From the NCBI GenBank assembly GCA_022497145.1, contig MU385892.1:1-64000 (forward strand): DNA of 64,000 nucleotides, in the 5' to 3' direction. A program made the translations under genes and the position numbers. Source of the stretch: Rostrohypoxylon terebratum (taxonomy: Eukaryota; Ascomycota; Sordariomycetes; Xylariales; Hypoxylaceae). The notes beneath the pieces were generated by a model. It was not told the origin of the DNA, ran no database searches, and saw only the letters and a list, made by a program, of their open reading frames with translations. Below are positions 30,974 through 42,408 of this stretch, piece by piece; within the stretch, counting starts at the first letter, position 1; the number at the start of each line of letters is the position of its first letter.

Positions 30974-32545
30974 ATGCATCTCCTTGACTTTTCCCCAGAG
31001 ATCCTTCATAATATTCTTCTCTTCGCCTGCCTCTCGCGCGGACTTCTGAGAGCGGTGAGGCTAAATCTCGTTTGCAGTACGTATATTTCCTCTTCGCAGT
31101 TTTATCATGACCAGCTCTGATTGAAAACGTATTCATGCACAGGAACGTTCTACAATATGCTCAATATTGTGCTATATCAGACCGAACTTCCAGGCGTGTT
31201 TCTAGACAACCCTGACTTGCTATGCAATCCCTATCTTGAGCTATTGGGTATGCGCAGTGCTGAAAAGTTCTGGGTTGGTTATATCTCGTATCGAGTTCGA
31301 ATGAAATCCAATAATAGGGACGTCTCGACCCAAATCCGAGGCCGTTATCATATAGATAGGCACCTCGACGTGATGCGGAAAGTAGTAGAAGAATTATGTA
31401 TCCGCGTGGGAGCCGACTTCGAGCCGACCCTCGATGCTCTCTGTTGGCCTGCCTGGGACCACCTATGTGATACCGTTGGATATCATACACAGCTTCGCCA
31501 CGACCATTTCGACATGAACAGTTGTCTCCTAGGCGCTGCGGCCTATCTTGGTCATCTACCATTAATAAAACAATTAGAAAAGCGAAAGCTGGAAGGTCAC
31601 AAAATGGATCCTCTCGTTGAAAGTGTTCTCTTCCCATGCCCCCTCTACCTCGCCGCACTTTCTGGAAACATCGAAGTGTGGAGGGACCTTCAAAAGCATT
31701 ATCTGGACCCAGAAGTCAAGATCCACAACAGCATCTCTGGTGCCCTTCGTTGCGACAACATGGATATGATCCGAGAAGTGGATACCTTTCTAGGCATCTC
31801 TAATATAGACGAACGCATCGGCTGCCACATTAGATCTCTGGATGCGCTTTACTTTGCGAAAGAGCGTTGGAGTATCCGCCAGCAGGAATCTTTCGATGAG
31901 AAGGTCCTGTCGAACGGGGTCTTACAGGGCAGGGTAGACATCGTCCGAGACTGTCTGGTCCACTTACAAGACGGGCGCATTCGCGATAACAAATGGTGTA
32001 AACATTTGTCATTACCATTACGCTTGGCGATTGGCAACGGCCATGGAGAGATAGTCGACCTGTTCTTGGAAAATGGAATTACACCTGGTGCCTTGGGTGG
32101 TACTATGAGGTGGAGTTTGCCTATGGTGCATAGACTAATTGACCACGGCGTAAACATCGACAAATGCTACCACTCCGTTGTTAGCTTTGCTGTGCGGGAC
32201 GAACATACAGAGTTGTTAGAGTTTATGTTAAGAAGAAAGGTGTGCCACCCGATTCTGAAAAAAAGATTGAAGGATTTCGCGTTGCGAAGGGGATCGGAGT
32301 CTATGGCCGAGATTCTGCAACAGCATATCGAGAACGATCCGATCCGATATCTCAAGCGCTGTGATGTGGAGCTCGAATGTTCTAATATTCGTGAATTCGA
32401 CAGTGTTTGGGATTATTTGGTTGAGGATCATGCCCGGTGCCGCCGTCCTGTCAACGATGACGGCTATACCGTGTATGAACAGGACGAGACTCCCGAAACC
32501 ATCATTGATTCTCTAGATGATTACATTATCGCCGACGATAGCTAA
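30974..32545 (+). CDS. F-box-like protein with helical or ankyrin-like repeat region
   Basis: Two exons, 30974-31076 and 31143-32545 (66 bp intron, phase 1), give 501 residues. The first exon encodes MHLLDFSPEILHNILLFACL, an F-box-type start, and the splice restores LNLVCRTFYNML, the usual second half of the motif. From about residue 150 to 430 come irregular helix pairs with ankyrin flavour, such as LLGAAAYLGHLPLIKQLEKR, LYLAALSGNIEVWRDL, LRLAIGNGHGEIVDLFLENG and MVHRLIDHGVNIDK. An acidic tail follows. F-box proteins of this kind act as substrate receptors of SCF ubiquitin ligases through Skp1. The target is unknown. Such F-box/ankyrin genes are numerous and fast-evolving in filamentous ascomycetes. 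Confidence 0.78.
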
Positions 32546-32958
32546 ATTTGGCGTTCGCATTTCAATTCCCACAAAAATAGCTTCGTTGAATTGCATGTAT
32601 AGGTAGCTTTGGAAGGGAAGACTGCAAATAAATATCAAATTGCCAGATCAATACTCAAATTTCGAAGACCATTCATGGATGCATGCGAGTCCTGCGCCGC
32701 AAAATGGCATGTTGAGTTAATTCGGCTGCCTGGAGCTGGTTTGTATTATAAGACCAAGACCAAGTCCAAGGTCTAGAACTCGTAAAAAAACTGGAGATCT
32801 CATGAATCCTTTGACCTAACAACATAATACCTACATGCATGTTTTAAAGACAAATAAATCAGAAAAACATCACCTTGAATATCAACCTAGACGCTAGGCT
32901 ATATGTCAGAATCGGACGAGTGTTCGATTAAATAGCGTAGTGGATACCGCCGTTCGCG
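32546..32958. other. Spacer between the F-box-like and DUF726 genes
   Basis: 413 bp, AT-rich, head to tail. Nothing recognisable beyond presumed 3' and 5' untranslated regions. Confidence 0.5.
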
Positions 32959-35448
32959 ATGGCGCCTCTCACCAACGAGCCCGACGCCATCCGCGTCGCG
33001 CTCAACCTCAGCCGGCGCAAGGCCTTCTACAGCCTCGTCGTCGAGATCACTGCGTACATGCGTTCGCAACTAGAGCTTCCGCGAGACTCAGACGCATCGT
33101 CGTCGTTTTCCTCTTCGTCTAGAAACCCGCCTCCTTACTCGGAGTCGGCCGCGCCCCGCTCCCCCTCCACCACCGGCGATGCTACCCCACCAGCGCAACC
33201 GCCGCGCCCGCAGGGCACAAGCCCTAGCCCGGCTCTGATCAGGCTCAGGAAGGCGGCGCTGCTGCACTTCGACTCGTGGCGCGACGAGACGCTCGGCCGC
33301 ATCAAGGAGGTCGTGGCGAAACCCGACGACCAGAAGGTTCTGGACGCGCGGCGCACGCGGGCCGAGAAGCTGCGCGCGAAGACGCGCGAGGTGCCTAGCA
33401 CCGGCGAGGATTTACTTAGTTTCGGGGACAACAGCCGCGCTACGCAGACCACCTCTACTTCCACTTCTACCTCCACCTCGTTCGCGTGGGGGGATGGTGA
33501 TGGAAGGGCGGGTAAAGAGGCCGGGATGGGGGCGGGACCGACGAGCCTGCCCGCGTTCCAGAAAATGTACCATCCGATCCCGACAAGGCTCATCACGGTC
33601 CCGATGGAGGACCGCAAGGAGGTGCTGAGCGCGATGCTGATTTGTTTGCTCGCTATCGGGAATTACTCGGCGTACTCGCGGACACTTGTGTGCTACCTCG
33701 CGAGCGCGCTCGAGGTGCCGCCGGCGTTTTTGGATAGCGAGGAGATGGAGGTCGCGACTACGATGGTCGAGGCGGCGAGGAGGGCGGAGAGGGAGGGGGC
33801 TGCGGGGGGCGGCATGTCGGCGGAGGCGGAGGCGCAGAAGAGGAGGGAGGAGGGCAAGGTTGGCAGGTTTTGGAAGGTCGGACTCGCGAGCGTGGCTGGG
33901 GCGGCGATTATCGGGGTTACGGGAGGACTGGCGGCGCCTGCTGTTGCGGGCGTCATTGGAGGGCTGATGGGCTCGGTTGGGCTGGGCGGGTTGGCTAGTT
34001 TTCTGGGCATCTTTTGGATGAACGGGGCGCTTGTCGGCACGCTGTTCGGCGCTTTCGGGGCGAAGATGACGGGGGAGGCGGTAGATCGGTATGCGAAAGA
34101 GGTGGAGGACTTCAAGTTCCTGCCGCTGAAGGAGGAGTGGGGGTCGGAGTGGTCCGGTACCGAAGACCAGGCGAAAGATCGCAGGCTTAGGGTTACGATC
34201 GGGATTAACGGATGGCTCGTGGCGGAGAACGATGTGACGAAGCCGTGGAGAGCCCTAGGTGATGAGACGGAGGTGTTTGCTCTTAGGTACGAGATGAAGA
34301 GTTTGATGGCGCTGGGAGCGAAATTGAGGGGCTTGGTGGCGTCGGCGGCCTGGAGCGCCGTCAGAGCTGAAATTCTGCAGCGCACGGTCCTGGCTACGCT
34401 GTCGGGAGCCCTGTGGCCTATTTTCTTGCTCAACTCGGCGTCGTACATCGACAACCCATTTAGCCTTGCGAAAAATAGGTCTGAGAAGGCGGGTAGGATT
34501 TTGGCGGACGCATTGATTAACAAGGTTCAGGGAGAGCGGCCTGTTACGTTGGTGGGATACTCGCTAGGCGCGAGAGTTATCTACTCATGTCTAAGATCAC
34601 TGGCGGAGAGAAAGGCATTCGGGCTCATAGACACGGTAGTCTTGATCGGAGCGCCGATCCCGTCGAATAGTGGACATTGGGAAATGATGCGCACGGTGGT
34701 GTCCGGACGGCTCTTCAACGTGTACAGCGAGAACGACTTCATCCTCGGCTTCCTATACCGCACTACGAGCCTGCAGCTCGGGATTGCAGGGCTACAGCCT
34801 ATCGCCGGCGATATCGTCGGCGTGGAGAACTTAGACTTGAGCAACGAGGTTACGGGACACATGCGATACCCGGAGCTAACACCGAAGATCCTAGCGCGTT
34901 GCGGGTTCCCTGATATCAAGGGCGGGATAGGGCCAATTGAAAAGGACGACGGGAAGATCCAGATCGAGCTCAAGGATAGGGATTGGGCAGATACGGGCAA
35001 CTTGATCGATATCGAGGATAGGCCGGAGAAGAACGAGAAGTACGACCCGATCGTGAAGAACGTGATGGAGTTGAAGAGTGATATGGCGGTTAAGGATGCC
35101 AAGATGGGCGGGTTGAAGGATGCGAAGGAGCGGGATGCCTCACCGACTACGGCTACAACTACGGCTACGAGGACGGCATCTCCTGTTCTGGCGCCAAGTC
35201 TACGTGAGGTTGGCCGTAATACTACTACTTCGTCTGTTTCTACGAGTACGACGTTGGTTGAGCCACCACCTACGTATCCGGGACCGGCGCAGAGTGTTAG
35301 TCAGAGTGCTGGGCACGGCGTTGATGATGATTACGACGACTACACTTACGATTCAGAAGAGGAAGGCTACGGTGGTATCAGGATGATGGATAATGATTCC
35401 GACGATGGTGATTTGACCTACGTTGAACCTCTCCAAATAGATGATTAG
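32959..35448 (+). CDS. DUF726/TMCO4-like membrane alpha/beta hydrolase
   Basis: A single exon of 829 residues. The N-terminal part (to about 200) holds a short conserved helical start, then a Ser/Pro/Thr-rich disordered stretch. At about residues 305-370 lies a Gly/Ala-rich hydrophobic block (VAGAAIIGVTGGLAAPAVAG, then FLGIFWMNGALVGTLFGAFGA) typical of DUF726 membrane segments. The hydrolase domain follows, with GINGWLV and TLVGYSLGARVIYS, where Ser535 is the expected nucleophile, and DTVVLIGAPIPS. The C-terminal 150 residues are acidic and disordered. Relatives are human TMCO4 and yeast Mil1/YFL034W, which binds the AP-1 adaptor mu subunit. The substrate is unknown. A lipase or thioesterase role at Golgi or endosome membranes is inference. 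No intron is needed and GC at third positions is high. Confidence 0.88.
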   Translation: MAPLTNEPDAIRVALNLSRRKAFYSLVVEITAYMRSQLELPRDSDASSSFSSSSRNPPPYSESAAPRSPSTTGDATPPAQPPRPQGTSPSPALIRLRKAALLHFDSWRDETLGRIKEVVAKPDDQKVLDARRTRAEKLRAKTREVPSTGEDLLSFGDNSRATQTTSTSTSTSTSFAWGDGDGRAGKEAGMGAGPTSLPAFQKMYHPIPTRLITVPMEDRKEVLSAMLICLLAIGNYSAYSRTLVCYLASALEVPPAFLDSEEMEVATTMVEAARRAEREGAAGGGMSAEAEAQKRREEGKVGRFWKVGLASVAGAAIIGVTGGLAAPAVAGVIGGLMGSVGLGGLASFLGIFWMNGALVGTLFGAFGAKMTGEAVDRYAKEVEDFKFLPLKEEWGSEWSGTEDQAKDRRLRVTIGINGWLVAENDVTKPWRALGDETEVFALRYEMKSLMALGAKLRGLVASAAWSAVRAEILQRTVLATLSGALWPIFLLNSASYIDNPFSLAKNRSEKAGRILADALINKVQGERPVTLVGYSLGARVIYSCLRSLAERKAFGLIDTVVLIGAPIPSNSGHWEMMRTVVSGRLFNVYSENDFILGFLYRTTSLQLGIAGLQPIAGDIVGVENLDLSNEVTGHMRYPELTPKILARCGFPDIKGGIGPIEKDDGKIQIELKDRDWADTGNLIDIEDRPEKNEKYDPIVKNVMELKSDMAVKDAKMGGLKDAKERDASPTTATTTATRTASPVLAPSLREVGRNTTTSSVSTSTTLVEPPPTYPGPAQSVSQSAGHGVDDDYDDYTYDSEEEGYGGIRMMDNDSDDGDLTYVEPLQIDD

Positions 35449-36102
35449 GTACTATCCAGTTATGCTATGGAGATTCTAGTATAGGATATAGTGTATACCC
35501 AAACGAGTCAGTTAATATGGATAGGTATGTTTCGTGTTGCTTACACCCCGATGTTGGTATAACACGCTTGCTTTTTCGAGAAGAATAATCTTGTTGGATG
35601 AGATACAATACTATTCTGGTAATCGCCAGTCAGCTAAAAACGCGCGTGATCGCCTAGTCATTAAAATATACAGGTTTTTTTTAACGATTACCACCGCCAA
35701 TCCTACCGGTGGAGAACCGCTCCACGTTACACGTTATTACTGGGTACAGGGGCATGGCAAGCTCATGCAGCCATGCAGTCACCCGTCTTTCGGGCCCGAA
35801 CCGAAAGGTTAGTGGAAGGTGAGCCATCCATCATATCACCCCTTAGATCGTACCTAGGAGTGATCGGACTCCCCCCAATATCAGTTCCAATCCGCCGGGA
35901 CTTTTTAGCTCCCCTGACGTCAGCGGCATCGCCTCTATCCGTCGGGGGTCGTACCTAGGTAACTCAATAGACAAACATATATGTTGCGGGAAGATTTAAT
36001 TGGACTCAAAAAAAAGCTAACCTCCTACAACGAGATTACACTGCATCTCACATCCCCCCCATTTTCGGAATTCGAAGGTATCGGTATTACATGTACATCA
36101 AA
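35449..36102. other. Spacer between the DUF726 and DUF1857 genes
   Basis: 654 bp. A CCTAGGTA motif lies near 35954. No gene is seen. Confidence 0.5.
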
Positions 36103-36700
36103 ATGGTCACCTTCAACCTCGCCTATACAGCTCCCATCAACGCCACCGGGTCTTCCCCAACCCTAACGCAAGCCCAAGTCTGGGTCGGGCTCAAGCGCAA
36201 GGTCTATCGGGCGCAGGACTTTGTGTCTATCATCGAGGAATGCAACGTGCTGGCCGAGGAACAGGACCCGACGTCCCCGGACAACCTGACCGTAACGCGC
36301 GAGATCCGGTTCAAGGCCGGCTCGGGACCGGCTGCCGCAAGCGGAGGAGCGCCTGTGAAGGAGGTGTGCGTGTACTTTGCACCGTGCAGGGTCGACTTCA
36401 AACAGCCTGATGGTAGCACTATATCGAATATCGTCAGCGAGGATGAGAAGGGCGAGTTGTTTATGACGTACGTGTTTGGGTGGAGGTACCCTGGCGTTCA
36501 AGAGGGGAGCGCAGAGGCGAAGACTTTAGAGGAGAGGGATTGGAAGGTAAGTTTGTTTTCACTTATTTTTGCTTTCGGGTTAATATTCTAGACTTGGATT
36601 TGTGGCTAATTGAGGGCTGAGGCAGACGGCGAGGACGGCTGTTCATGGGACGATTGATACTATCCGCCGAATGGTCAAGGATAGCGAGATCACGACATGA
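36103..36700 (+). CDS. DUF1857 family protein (SRPBCC fold)
   Basis: Two exons, 36103-36546 and 36626-36700 (79 bp intron, phase 0), give 172 residues. I begin at MVTFNLAYTAPINAT; an in-frame ATG four codons upstream is possible. The pattern AQVWVGLKRKVYRAQDFVSIIEECNVL, then TVTREIRFKAG, VCVYFAPCRVDFKQPDGSTI and FMTYVFGWRYPG fits the small DUF1857 proteins of fungi, which share the START/Bet v 1-like helix-grip fold that holds hydrophobic ligands. The second exon gives the long C-terminal helix TARTAVHGTIDTIRRMVKD. No signal peptide is visible. Ligand and role are unknown. Confidence 0.85.
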
Positions 36701-36913
36701 CTTTGAATCATTCCTAAGAAGTGCAGGCTGGCTCAAGATATGATTACAATTACCTAACTAAACTGGAGGAGGGTGCTTAGGTACTGATAGGTCTTGACAT
36801 TCTATCCATTCAAGTAACTGAGTATGCCCCTCTCATCTTACCCTTTAAGGTACCTAGCCAATATATCCTGCCAATCCAATATCTATGAATGCTACGTACG
36901 TTGCATGTTTCTT

Positions 36914-38205
36914 CTATTGCAGAATCTCTAAGAAAGATATAGGTGTGTTAGCTGTCCCTCTATAGCCGAATTTCGATGGATCCGCAAACCATACGATTTC
37001 ATGTAGATAATTATATGTCTCGTCCACCCACTGGTTCTCGGTTTCAGGGTACCAAGACCAAACGAGTCCTTGGTTTATGACCCACTGACGTCGATCCACG
37101 TCCGCTATCATGAAGAACAAGTCGTACACCTTAGGCTTGATATACACACAGGGGTGGAAGTAGCCGCCTAGCGATTGCAATTCGAATTCATCTCTAGGCA
37201 ATCCGCTATACCATTCCCTTTTGCCGCTGCTTAGTGCGTTTGTATATCGGTTGAAGTAGTTGGCAAAATAATGGCTTGTGAATTTACGCATAGCTTCAGC
37301 ACGGTCCCGTATACTTCTATTATGCCAAGAGGAGAATTGAAGCAGAAACAATTTCCCCCGTGCTTCATCGTGGCCGTGCCACGGGAAATCTGAAATATCA
37401 AGGTCGCCTCGACCAGGAGTAGCGTGATCGTTCCAATAACTGACTAGGCAGATATATCGTTAGCAAGACCTACATGTAATTTTTCTTACGGGCGTGTCTA
37501 ATATCTAGAGAACTCACAAGACCAATGTCCAGAACGAATTATCCTCAAGTAGGCATAAGCTCGATCGACATCCCAAAGTGGAAAGGAACCCCAGAATTTG
37601 TCGGCAAGGTATTCGACCTTGGCCATGGGGATGGTGCAAAACAGTCTGGTGCCCGCTTCCGTCATGTAAAAAATTCGTCTCATTCGCGTGATCTCGGTGG
37701 GAGTGAAAGCCTTGTTCTCTAACTTAAGTGGCCATATCATGGCGTACGTCGCGGTCCAATCTATGAGGAGCTCGATGCCTACGCTTATATCGTTCATGAT
37801 ACCGAGGGCGCGGAGCGAGTATAAACCCAACGCCCTGTTTCCAGGATTGATATAATTCTTGATGAACTTGCTGACTTGACGAGTGTTTCCGCGGCGTAAG
37901 AGGGAGGCTTTGCAAGTTAGGAATGCCAACCGGACTACCTCGGGGTCGTCGTCCTCAAGTAAAGCAATAGCCATTCGACGAGCAATGGCGCTTTCATTCT
38001 CTTTGACAATAGCATGATGCCTGTGCGATGTTTGGCCAAATGATAGAACTGACTTCGAATTTGGCAGCAAAGAAATGATGTTGATGATTAGCTCAGGGGC
38101 TAAGCGGTCGAAGGGGCACTTCCTCTTCATCGTTACCATGATGCAAGTTTTGCCCAGGGCAGAGTTGTGAAAGAGCTGCCGGTTTTGCCTTGAGAGATAG
38201 CTCAA
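36914..38205 (-). CDS. F-box protein, uncharacterised
   Basis: Two exons, 37518-38205 and 36914-37443 (74 bp intron, phase 1), give 405 residues from the first ATG. An ATG at 38139 (MVTMKRKCPFDRLAPE) is at least as likely a start. The F-box lies at about residues 30-70: CPFDRLAPELIINIISLLPN, then SKSVLSFGQTSHRHHAIVKE. The rest is helical and rich in aromatic residues, without leucine-rich or WD repeats, as in many fungal F-box proteins of unknown target. The splice donor GTGAGT is strong and the acceptor is TGCCTAG. It probably acts as an SCF substrate receptor. It is convergent with the DUF1857 gene and lies head to tail with the dioxygenase gene. Confidence 0.78.
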
Positions 38206-38577
38206 GGACGGAATTTGAGAATGGGAAATTTGTCTTCAATGCCATATTTATAGAGGCCGATTGGCAATTTATCTACCTACCTACCTCACCTGATTGATTG
38301 ATCTGGGATTCGATATTTCACACATCACCCATGACACGGTTTAGTTTTGGGGCTTGGCCGAGATCTGGTATCTTTCGTGACTGTATATGAATGAACGCTA
38401 CTCGTTACCCATATATTAGCGCCAAGGTCATCTCAATAATATGAGGATGACTTGGTTTATTGTGAGAGAAATTTGCGCAGAATCGCCGCAGATCAAACTA
38501 TTCCTGCCCCTTTCTCACATTATTATGGGATGCTATCACATATCTCATGTTCTATGCGGAGAAGAATGAAAGAAGAC
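38206..38577. other. Spacer between the dioxygenase and F-box genes
   Basis: 372 bp with CTACCTACCTACCTC at 38273-38287. It holds the promoter of the F-box gene and the 3' end of the dioxygenase transcript. Confidence 0.5.
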
Positions 38578-39399
38578 TTAATAGCGACGAAAGAGATGTT
38601 CGTACATCAAATCTATGCGCACAGTAAATTTCTCGCCCTGCTTCACCTCTTGCCCGGAATGCCAGAGCATGCGCTGTTGGAAAACCAAGGCTCGACCCAT
38701 CTTAGGCTCGACATCCAAGAATGAATCATTGGTAGTTTGTGGCTCGCTGTCCTCCGTCGTGTTGTCAGAACTCGTCTTCCTTCCCGCACCCTCGCGACTG
38801 GGCCAGAACCTCGTTTCGCCTCCCGAGCTCTTCCCTGGCTCATCCCCCTCTGGCATGTCACTAAGGTAAATTTGACATGTTAAGAAACTCTTTTTCTTTG
38901 CACTAGGCGAGTATAATGAATCGCAATGGGGCATGAAGTGATCACCGGGCTGATATCGTAGGAAGCTCAATCTCTCGTTGGCCCCGGTGAATTTCCAGAC
39001 TGTCTTGAAAGCTCCCCGACAGGCTTTAAGGTTAGACAGGCCTGCGATGCTCTCGGCTAACGGGTCACTCTTTCTCAATAATGTGACTTCATCTGGTAGG
39101 TAGGGCCTGAGTCTCTTCGATAGAGCCTTGGCCCATTCGGGTGAGACGGAGTAAATTCTCGCGCACTCACGCCATGAGTCCCCTTTTCTGAGCGTCTCCC
39201 AATCTGAGCCCGCGGATGCGAGGACTGCGGCGCATTCTTCTGGGGTAAGAAGATTGTCTATAATCATGGCAAAGTAGGGGCTGTAGTGGTCTGCCAATGA
39301 TGTCTGGGAAAAATCGTTACGTTTTACTGTTGTTATAGGTCTATATAGACCATAAGGATTGAGATAAGGCTCCTGAGCCAGAAGGGTTTCCCACGCCAT
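38578..39399 (-). CDS. 2-oxoglutarate/Fe(II) dioxygenase, prolyl-4-hydroxylase-like
   Basis: A single exon. I start at 39399 (MAWETLLAQEPYLNP) for 273 residues; an in-frame ATG at 39504 adds 35 residues that do not resemble the family. The double-stranded beta-helix iron site is complete: His158 and Asp160 in YQPGDHFMPHCD, and His247 in LWHSGQEV. KFTVRIDLMY supplies the basic residue that binds the 2-oxoglutarate carboxylate. The first part, SPYFAMIIDNLLTPEECAAV, is typical of P4H-type enzymes. A disordered loop (about 185-225) interrupts the domain, as in many fungal members. It should hydroxylate a protein or small substrate using O2. There is no signal peptide, so it is not a secretory collagen-type enzyme. 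The substrate is unknown. Confidence 0.88.
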   Translation of the reverse strand: MAWETLLAQEPYLNPYGLYRPITTVKRNDFSQTSLADHYSPYFAMIIDNLLTPEECAAVLASAGSDWETLRKGDSWRECARIYSVSPEWAKALSKRLRPYLPDEVTLLRKSDPLAESIAGLSNLKACRGAFKTVWKFTGANERLSFLRYQPGDHFMPHCDSLYSPSAKKKSFLTCQIYLSDMPEGDEPGKSSGGETRFWPSREGAGRKTSSDNTTEDSEPQTTNDSFLDVEPKMGRALVFQQRMLWHSGQEVKQGEKFTVRIDLMYEHLFRRY

Positions 39400-40528
39400 A
39401 GCGATGAGTCTCGTAAAGGTAGTCCTGTGATATTTGGTGATGATGAGAATGGTATGAAATTGTTTACCTACCTGATAACATTTTGCTGATTTATATATAT
39501 ACATGTCATAAGGCTTTTATGTCTGTCTCTAGTGAGTCATACTACATGAATGATTATCAAAGTGACTGCCTGAGATGGATTGACCTGGTTGGTATGTGCA
39601 GATGGTCAAGACTCAAGGTGGAGGAGGAAGACCTCGGACCGTGTGAAAGATGGAAAGAGATACAGTGATGGGTGATGGATGGGTGATGGGTACAAGATCC
39701 AGGTACTTCTAGCACCGCCACATTTGGCGATGGCAGGATGGTTACCTAATGAATCCATAAGCCCCCTCTTAAGCCTCCTTTAAACCCCCCTTAAAACAAT
39801 GGGGTGTTGGAATTGTGCATACAACGTTAAATTTGTTAGTACGAAGTAAATTTACCATTTATGCTGAAACCGGACGTTGCTATTTCTCATTTTGGCCCCA
39901 CTACTGCGACAAAAAGTCACCAAACAAATGTTTAAATGTTCTAACTTTTGATTTCATCACGAACCTTTCCTCTTTCACGATCCAAACGGCCGACAAGAAT
40001 TCTTTGACTTCTGCCTGGCGCAAAGTCGCAACCCGAATCCCGCATTCCGCATTCCTCACCTGAAAAGTAGAAAGCAGAAAAGAGAAACGAAAAACGAGAA
40101 CTTACCACCAACCAAGTTCACCTACGCTTTCTACGCTTTCTACACTTTCTACCTTTTTTTTTTCTGTCGCCTCCTCCACATTCATCGATCGTCACTCCTG
40201 CGACCGTTGATCCACGGACCCTGCCCCTCCAATCGCACTTTACCTCTCTACCTCTATTCTCGACTCGACCCTTCCTAATTGCTATCGCACCAGAGAACAT
40301 ATTGTGTCATAATTATTGAGATTTCTGCGATCTAGGGCTTATATTTATTCGCCCCCGTAGCTACTACCATTTGATTTAGCTGAACCCAAAACTATAGGTG
40401 CCTTACTCGATTTTTCAAAAATCCAAGTCGCAAACGGAGAACATTTATTTACATCTTTTCCTCCATTCAACCTATTCTTTCACTTACATTGCCTCCACCA
40501 CTTTCAGGTGTTCACATCTCAATCCAAG
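39400..40528. promoter_or_regulatory. Divergent promoter region of the dioxygenase and eIF4E
   Basis: 1.1 kb. The eIF4E side is strongly pyrimidine-rich from about 39950 and includes the 9-bp repeats. A 5'-UTR intron ending at one of the TTTCAG sites (for example 40502-40507) is possible. No gene is seen. Confidence 0.45.
40122..40157 (+). repeat. Four tandem 9-bp CTACGCTTT units in eIF4E leader
   Basis: Units CTACGCTTT, CTACGCTTT, CTACACTTT and CTACCTTTT run into a T10 tract, about 370-410 bp before the eIF4E start codon. The strand is strongly pyrimidine-rich, typical of core promoters of highly expressed fungal genes. Confidence 0.8.
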
Positions 40529-41399
40529 ATGTCAGAACAAGTTGACCTCACCACCATCCCCATCTCTCCTAATGGGGACTCCAAGTCCTCGGACACCGAG
40601 AGCAATGGCAACCTGATCACCGTGTTCCATGACAAAGATAACTTCAATGTCAAACACCCTCTCCAGAACAAGTGGACCCTATGGTTCACCAAGCCTTCCA
40701 GCGGCAAGGTTTGTATCTCCCCATTCCTCGACATGTCGCATAATTTTCCAATGATCGATATTAATATCTCAACCTTATAGGGCGACAACTGGAACGACTT
40801 GCTCAAAGAAGTTATTACCTTTAATTCTGTGGAGGAATTTTGGGGAATCTATGTAGGCTTATTACTCCACCAATCTGCTCTATGTCTCTCGACTAACTTG
40901 ATTATTCCAGAACAACATTGCCCCAGTTTCCGACCTTGCTCTTAAGTCAGATTACCACCTATTCAAGGAGGGTGTGCGACCCGAATGGGAAGACCCCCAG
41001 AACAAGCACGGCGGCAAGTGGTCCTACCAGTTCAAGGACAAGCGCAACGTCGACATCAACGATCTCTGGCTGCACACCATGCTAGCTGCCATCGGCGAGA
41101 CCCTCGAGGAGGAGGACGACGGCGAAGTCATGGGAGTTGTTGTCAACGTCCGCAAGGCCTTCTACCGCATCGGCGTCTGGACCCGCACTATAGGAAAGAG
41201 CATTCCGGGACGAGGAGACGGCGACGTGTCTGGCGGCAAGGGTCGACCTCTCGACAAGGGTCAGAAGATCTTGCTTGCTATTGGCAAGCAGTTCAAGGAT
41301 ATCCTTAAGCTTCCCCCCAACGAGGTCGTCGAGTTCTCCGGCCACACCGATTCCGCTCACAGCGGCAGCACCCGAGCCAAGGCGAAATTCACGGTCTAA
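40529..41399 (+). CDS. eIF4E: Translation initiation factor eIF4E (mRNA cap-binding)
   Basis: Three exons, 40529-40708, 40781-40852 and 40911-41399, all phase 0, give 246 residues. The start follows CCAAG; an upstream in-frame ATG at 40508 is a weaker alternative. Cap-binding landmarks are visible: HPLQNKWTLWFTKP, the eIF4G-binding helix region SVEEFWGIYNNI, FKEGVRPEWEDPQN with the cap-stacking Trp and the Glu that reads the guanine, and GGKWSYQF. An acidic loop EEEDDGEVMG precedes VVNVRKAFYRIGVWTR, which holds the basic residues for the cap triphosphate. It binds the m7G cap and recruits ribosomes through eIF4G in the cytosol. The middle exon of 72 nt is short. The leader is about 1 kb from the divergent dioxygenase gene and pyrimidine-rich, and a 5'-UTR intron is possible. 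Confidence 0.96.
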
Positions 41400-42408
41400 G
41401 CGGAAGCCTCGCAAACACCACCTGCATTTTTGGCAGCATAATGCGTTACGCCTCTCATCGATTGGTATTCTCGCGCAGGATATTATGGTTAATGATGGGG
41501 GACGAGGGGGTACTCTACTTGGCACGAGTAGTCTAGTCGTCCGGTCCTCGGCATGGTATGCATTTTTCTTTCGCTCCTGGCACCTACGCACAGTCGCAAG
41601 GGTCCGGAGGGGAATGAGTACGATATGCTCATAAGCTGCGCTGCACTTTCTATCTGCCCCAAGGCATGTAATGCTACGATACCTGGTTTTCCGCAGATCG
41701 CAGGCAATATTACACGAATTAATATGAAACCTGGGCTTTACAGGTGACTGTGATCTTGTGTAGTCAATTCCTTCATCCGTAAAGACATCAGACGTAAGAT
41801 TTGCAAAGTTTCCAAAACTAAGTTTAAATTCGAAATAGTTATGTAATTAAGTTAGGTACTTGTCCTATGACGGCGAGCGAGCCTCCTTCATTCTAACTCT
41901 ACAGCAGTAAAGGACAAACAAGCCGCCGATGAAGTAGAAGAAATAAAAGTAGAAGAGGTGGTGATGGTGATGGTGGCAAAGGAAAAGGAATTTCCCCTAT
42001 GTACAGACGATGAAGCCCATCGAAGACGGAATATGGAACAAATATAGACAAATATAAGCCCTCCTCCGACTCTCAGCTACGTGAGAGATTCCAATATCAG
42101 ACCTGGCTGTAAGTATGACAGCGCTCTGCCCCCCCTTTCGGATCATTTCATCTCGTTCCATTTTTCGCAAGCATAAAAAGCTTGCGTTGTCTGGTTAATT
42201 GTTCATCCTTCATCCTTCGTCCTTTTTCTCATGCTGAATCTGATCTTATCAGATCCGTATCATCTCATCTACATCATACCTAAATCGTGACATCAAATAG
42301 CTCTTTCCCTCGTAAATTAGAATATGGTGTAGCTAGATATCCACGGAAATCTGGGAGTGCTAAGGCCCCCCTTCCCCTCTCCTCACATAAGCGGGGTCAT
42401 CCGGGTAC
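41400..42408. other. Convergent 3' spacer, eIF4E and acyl-CoA synthetase
   Basis: About 1 kb. It contains a GA- and GGTGAT-rich purine tract at roughly 41935-41990. No gene is seen. Confidence 0.5.

Noticed and set aside
33693..34523. 276-codon frame antisense to the DUF726 gene
   Set aside because: It mirrors the GC-rich codon pattern of the sense gene, has no motif, and lies wholly inside a strongly supported coding region.
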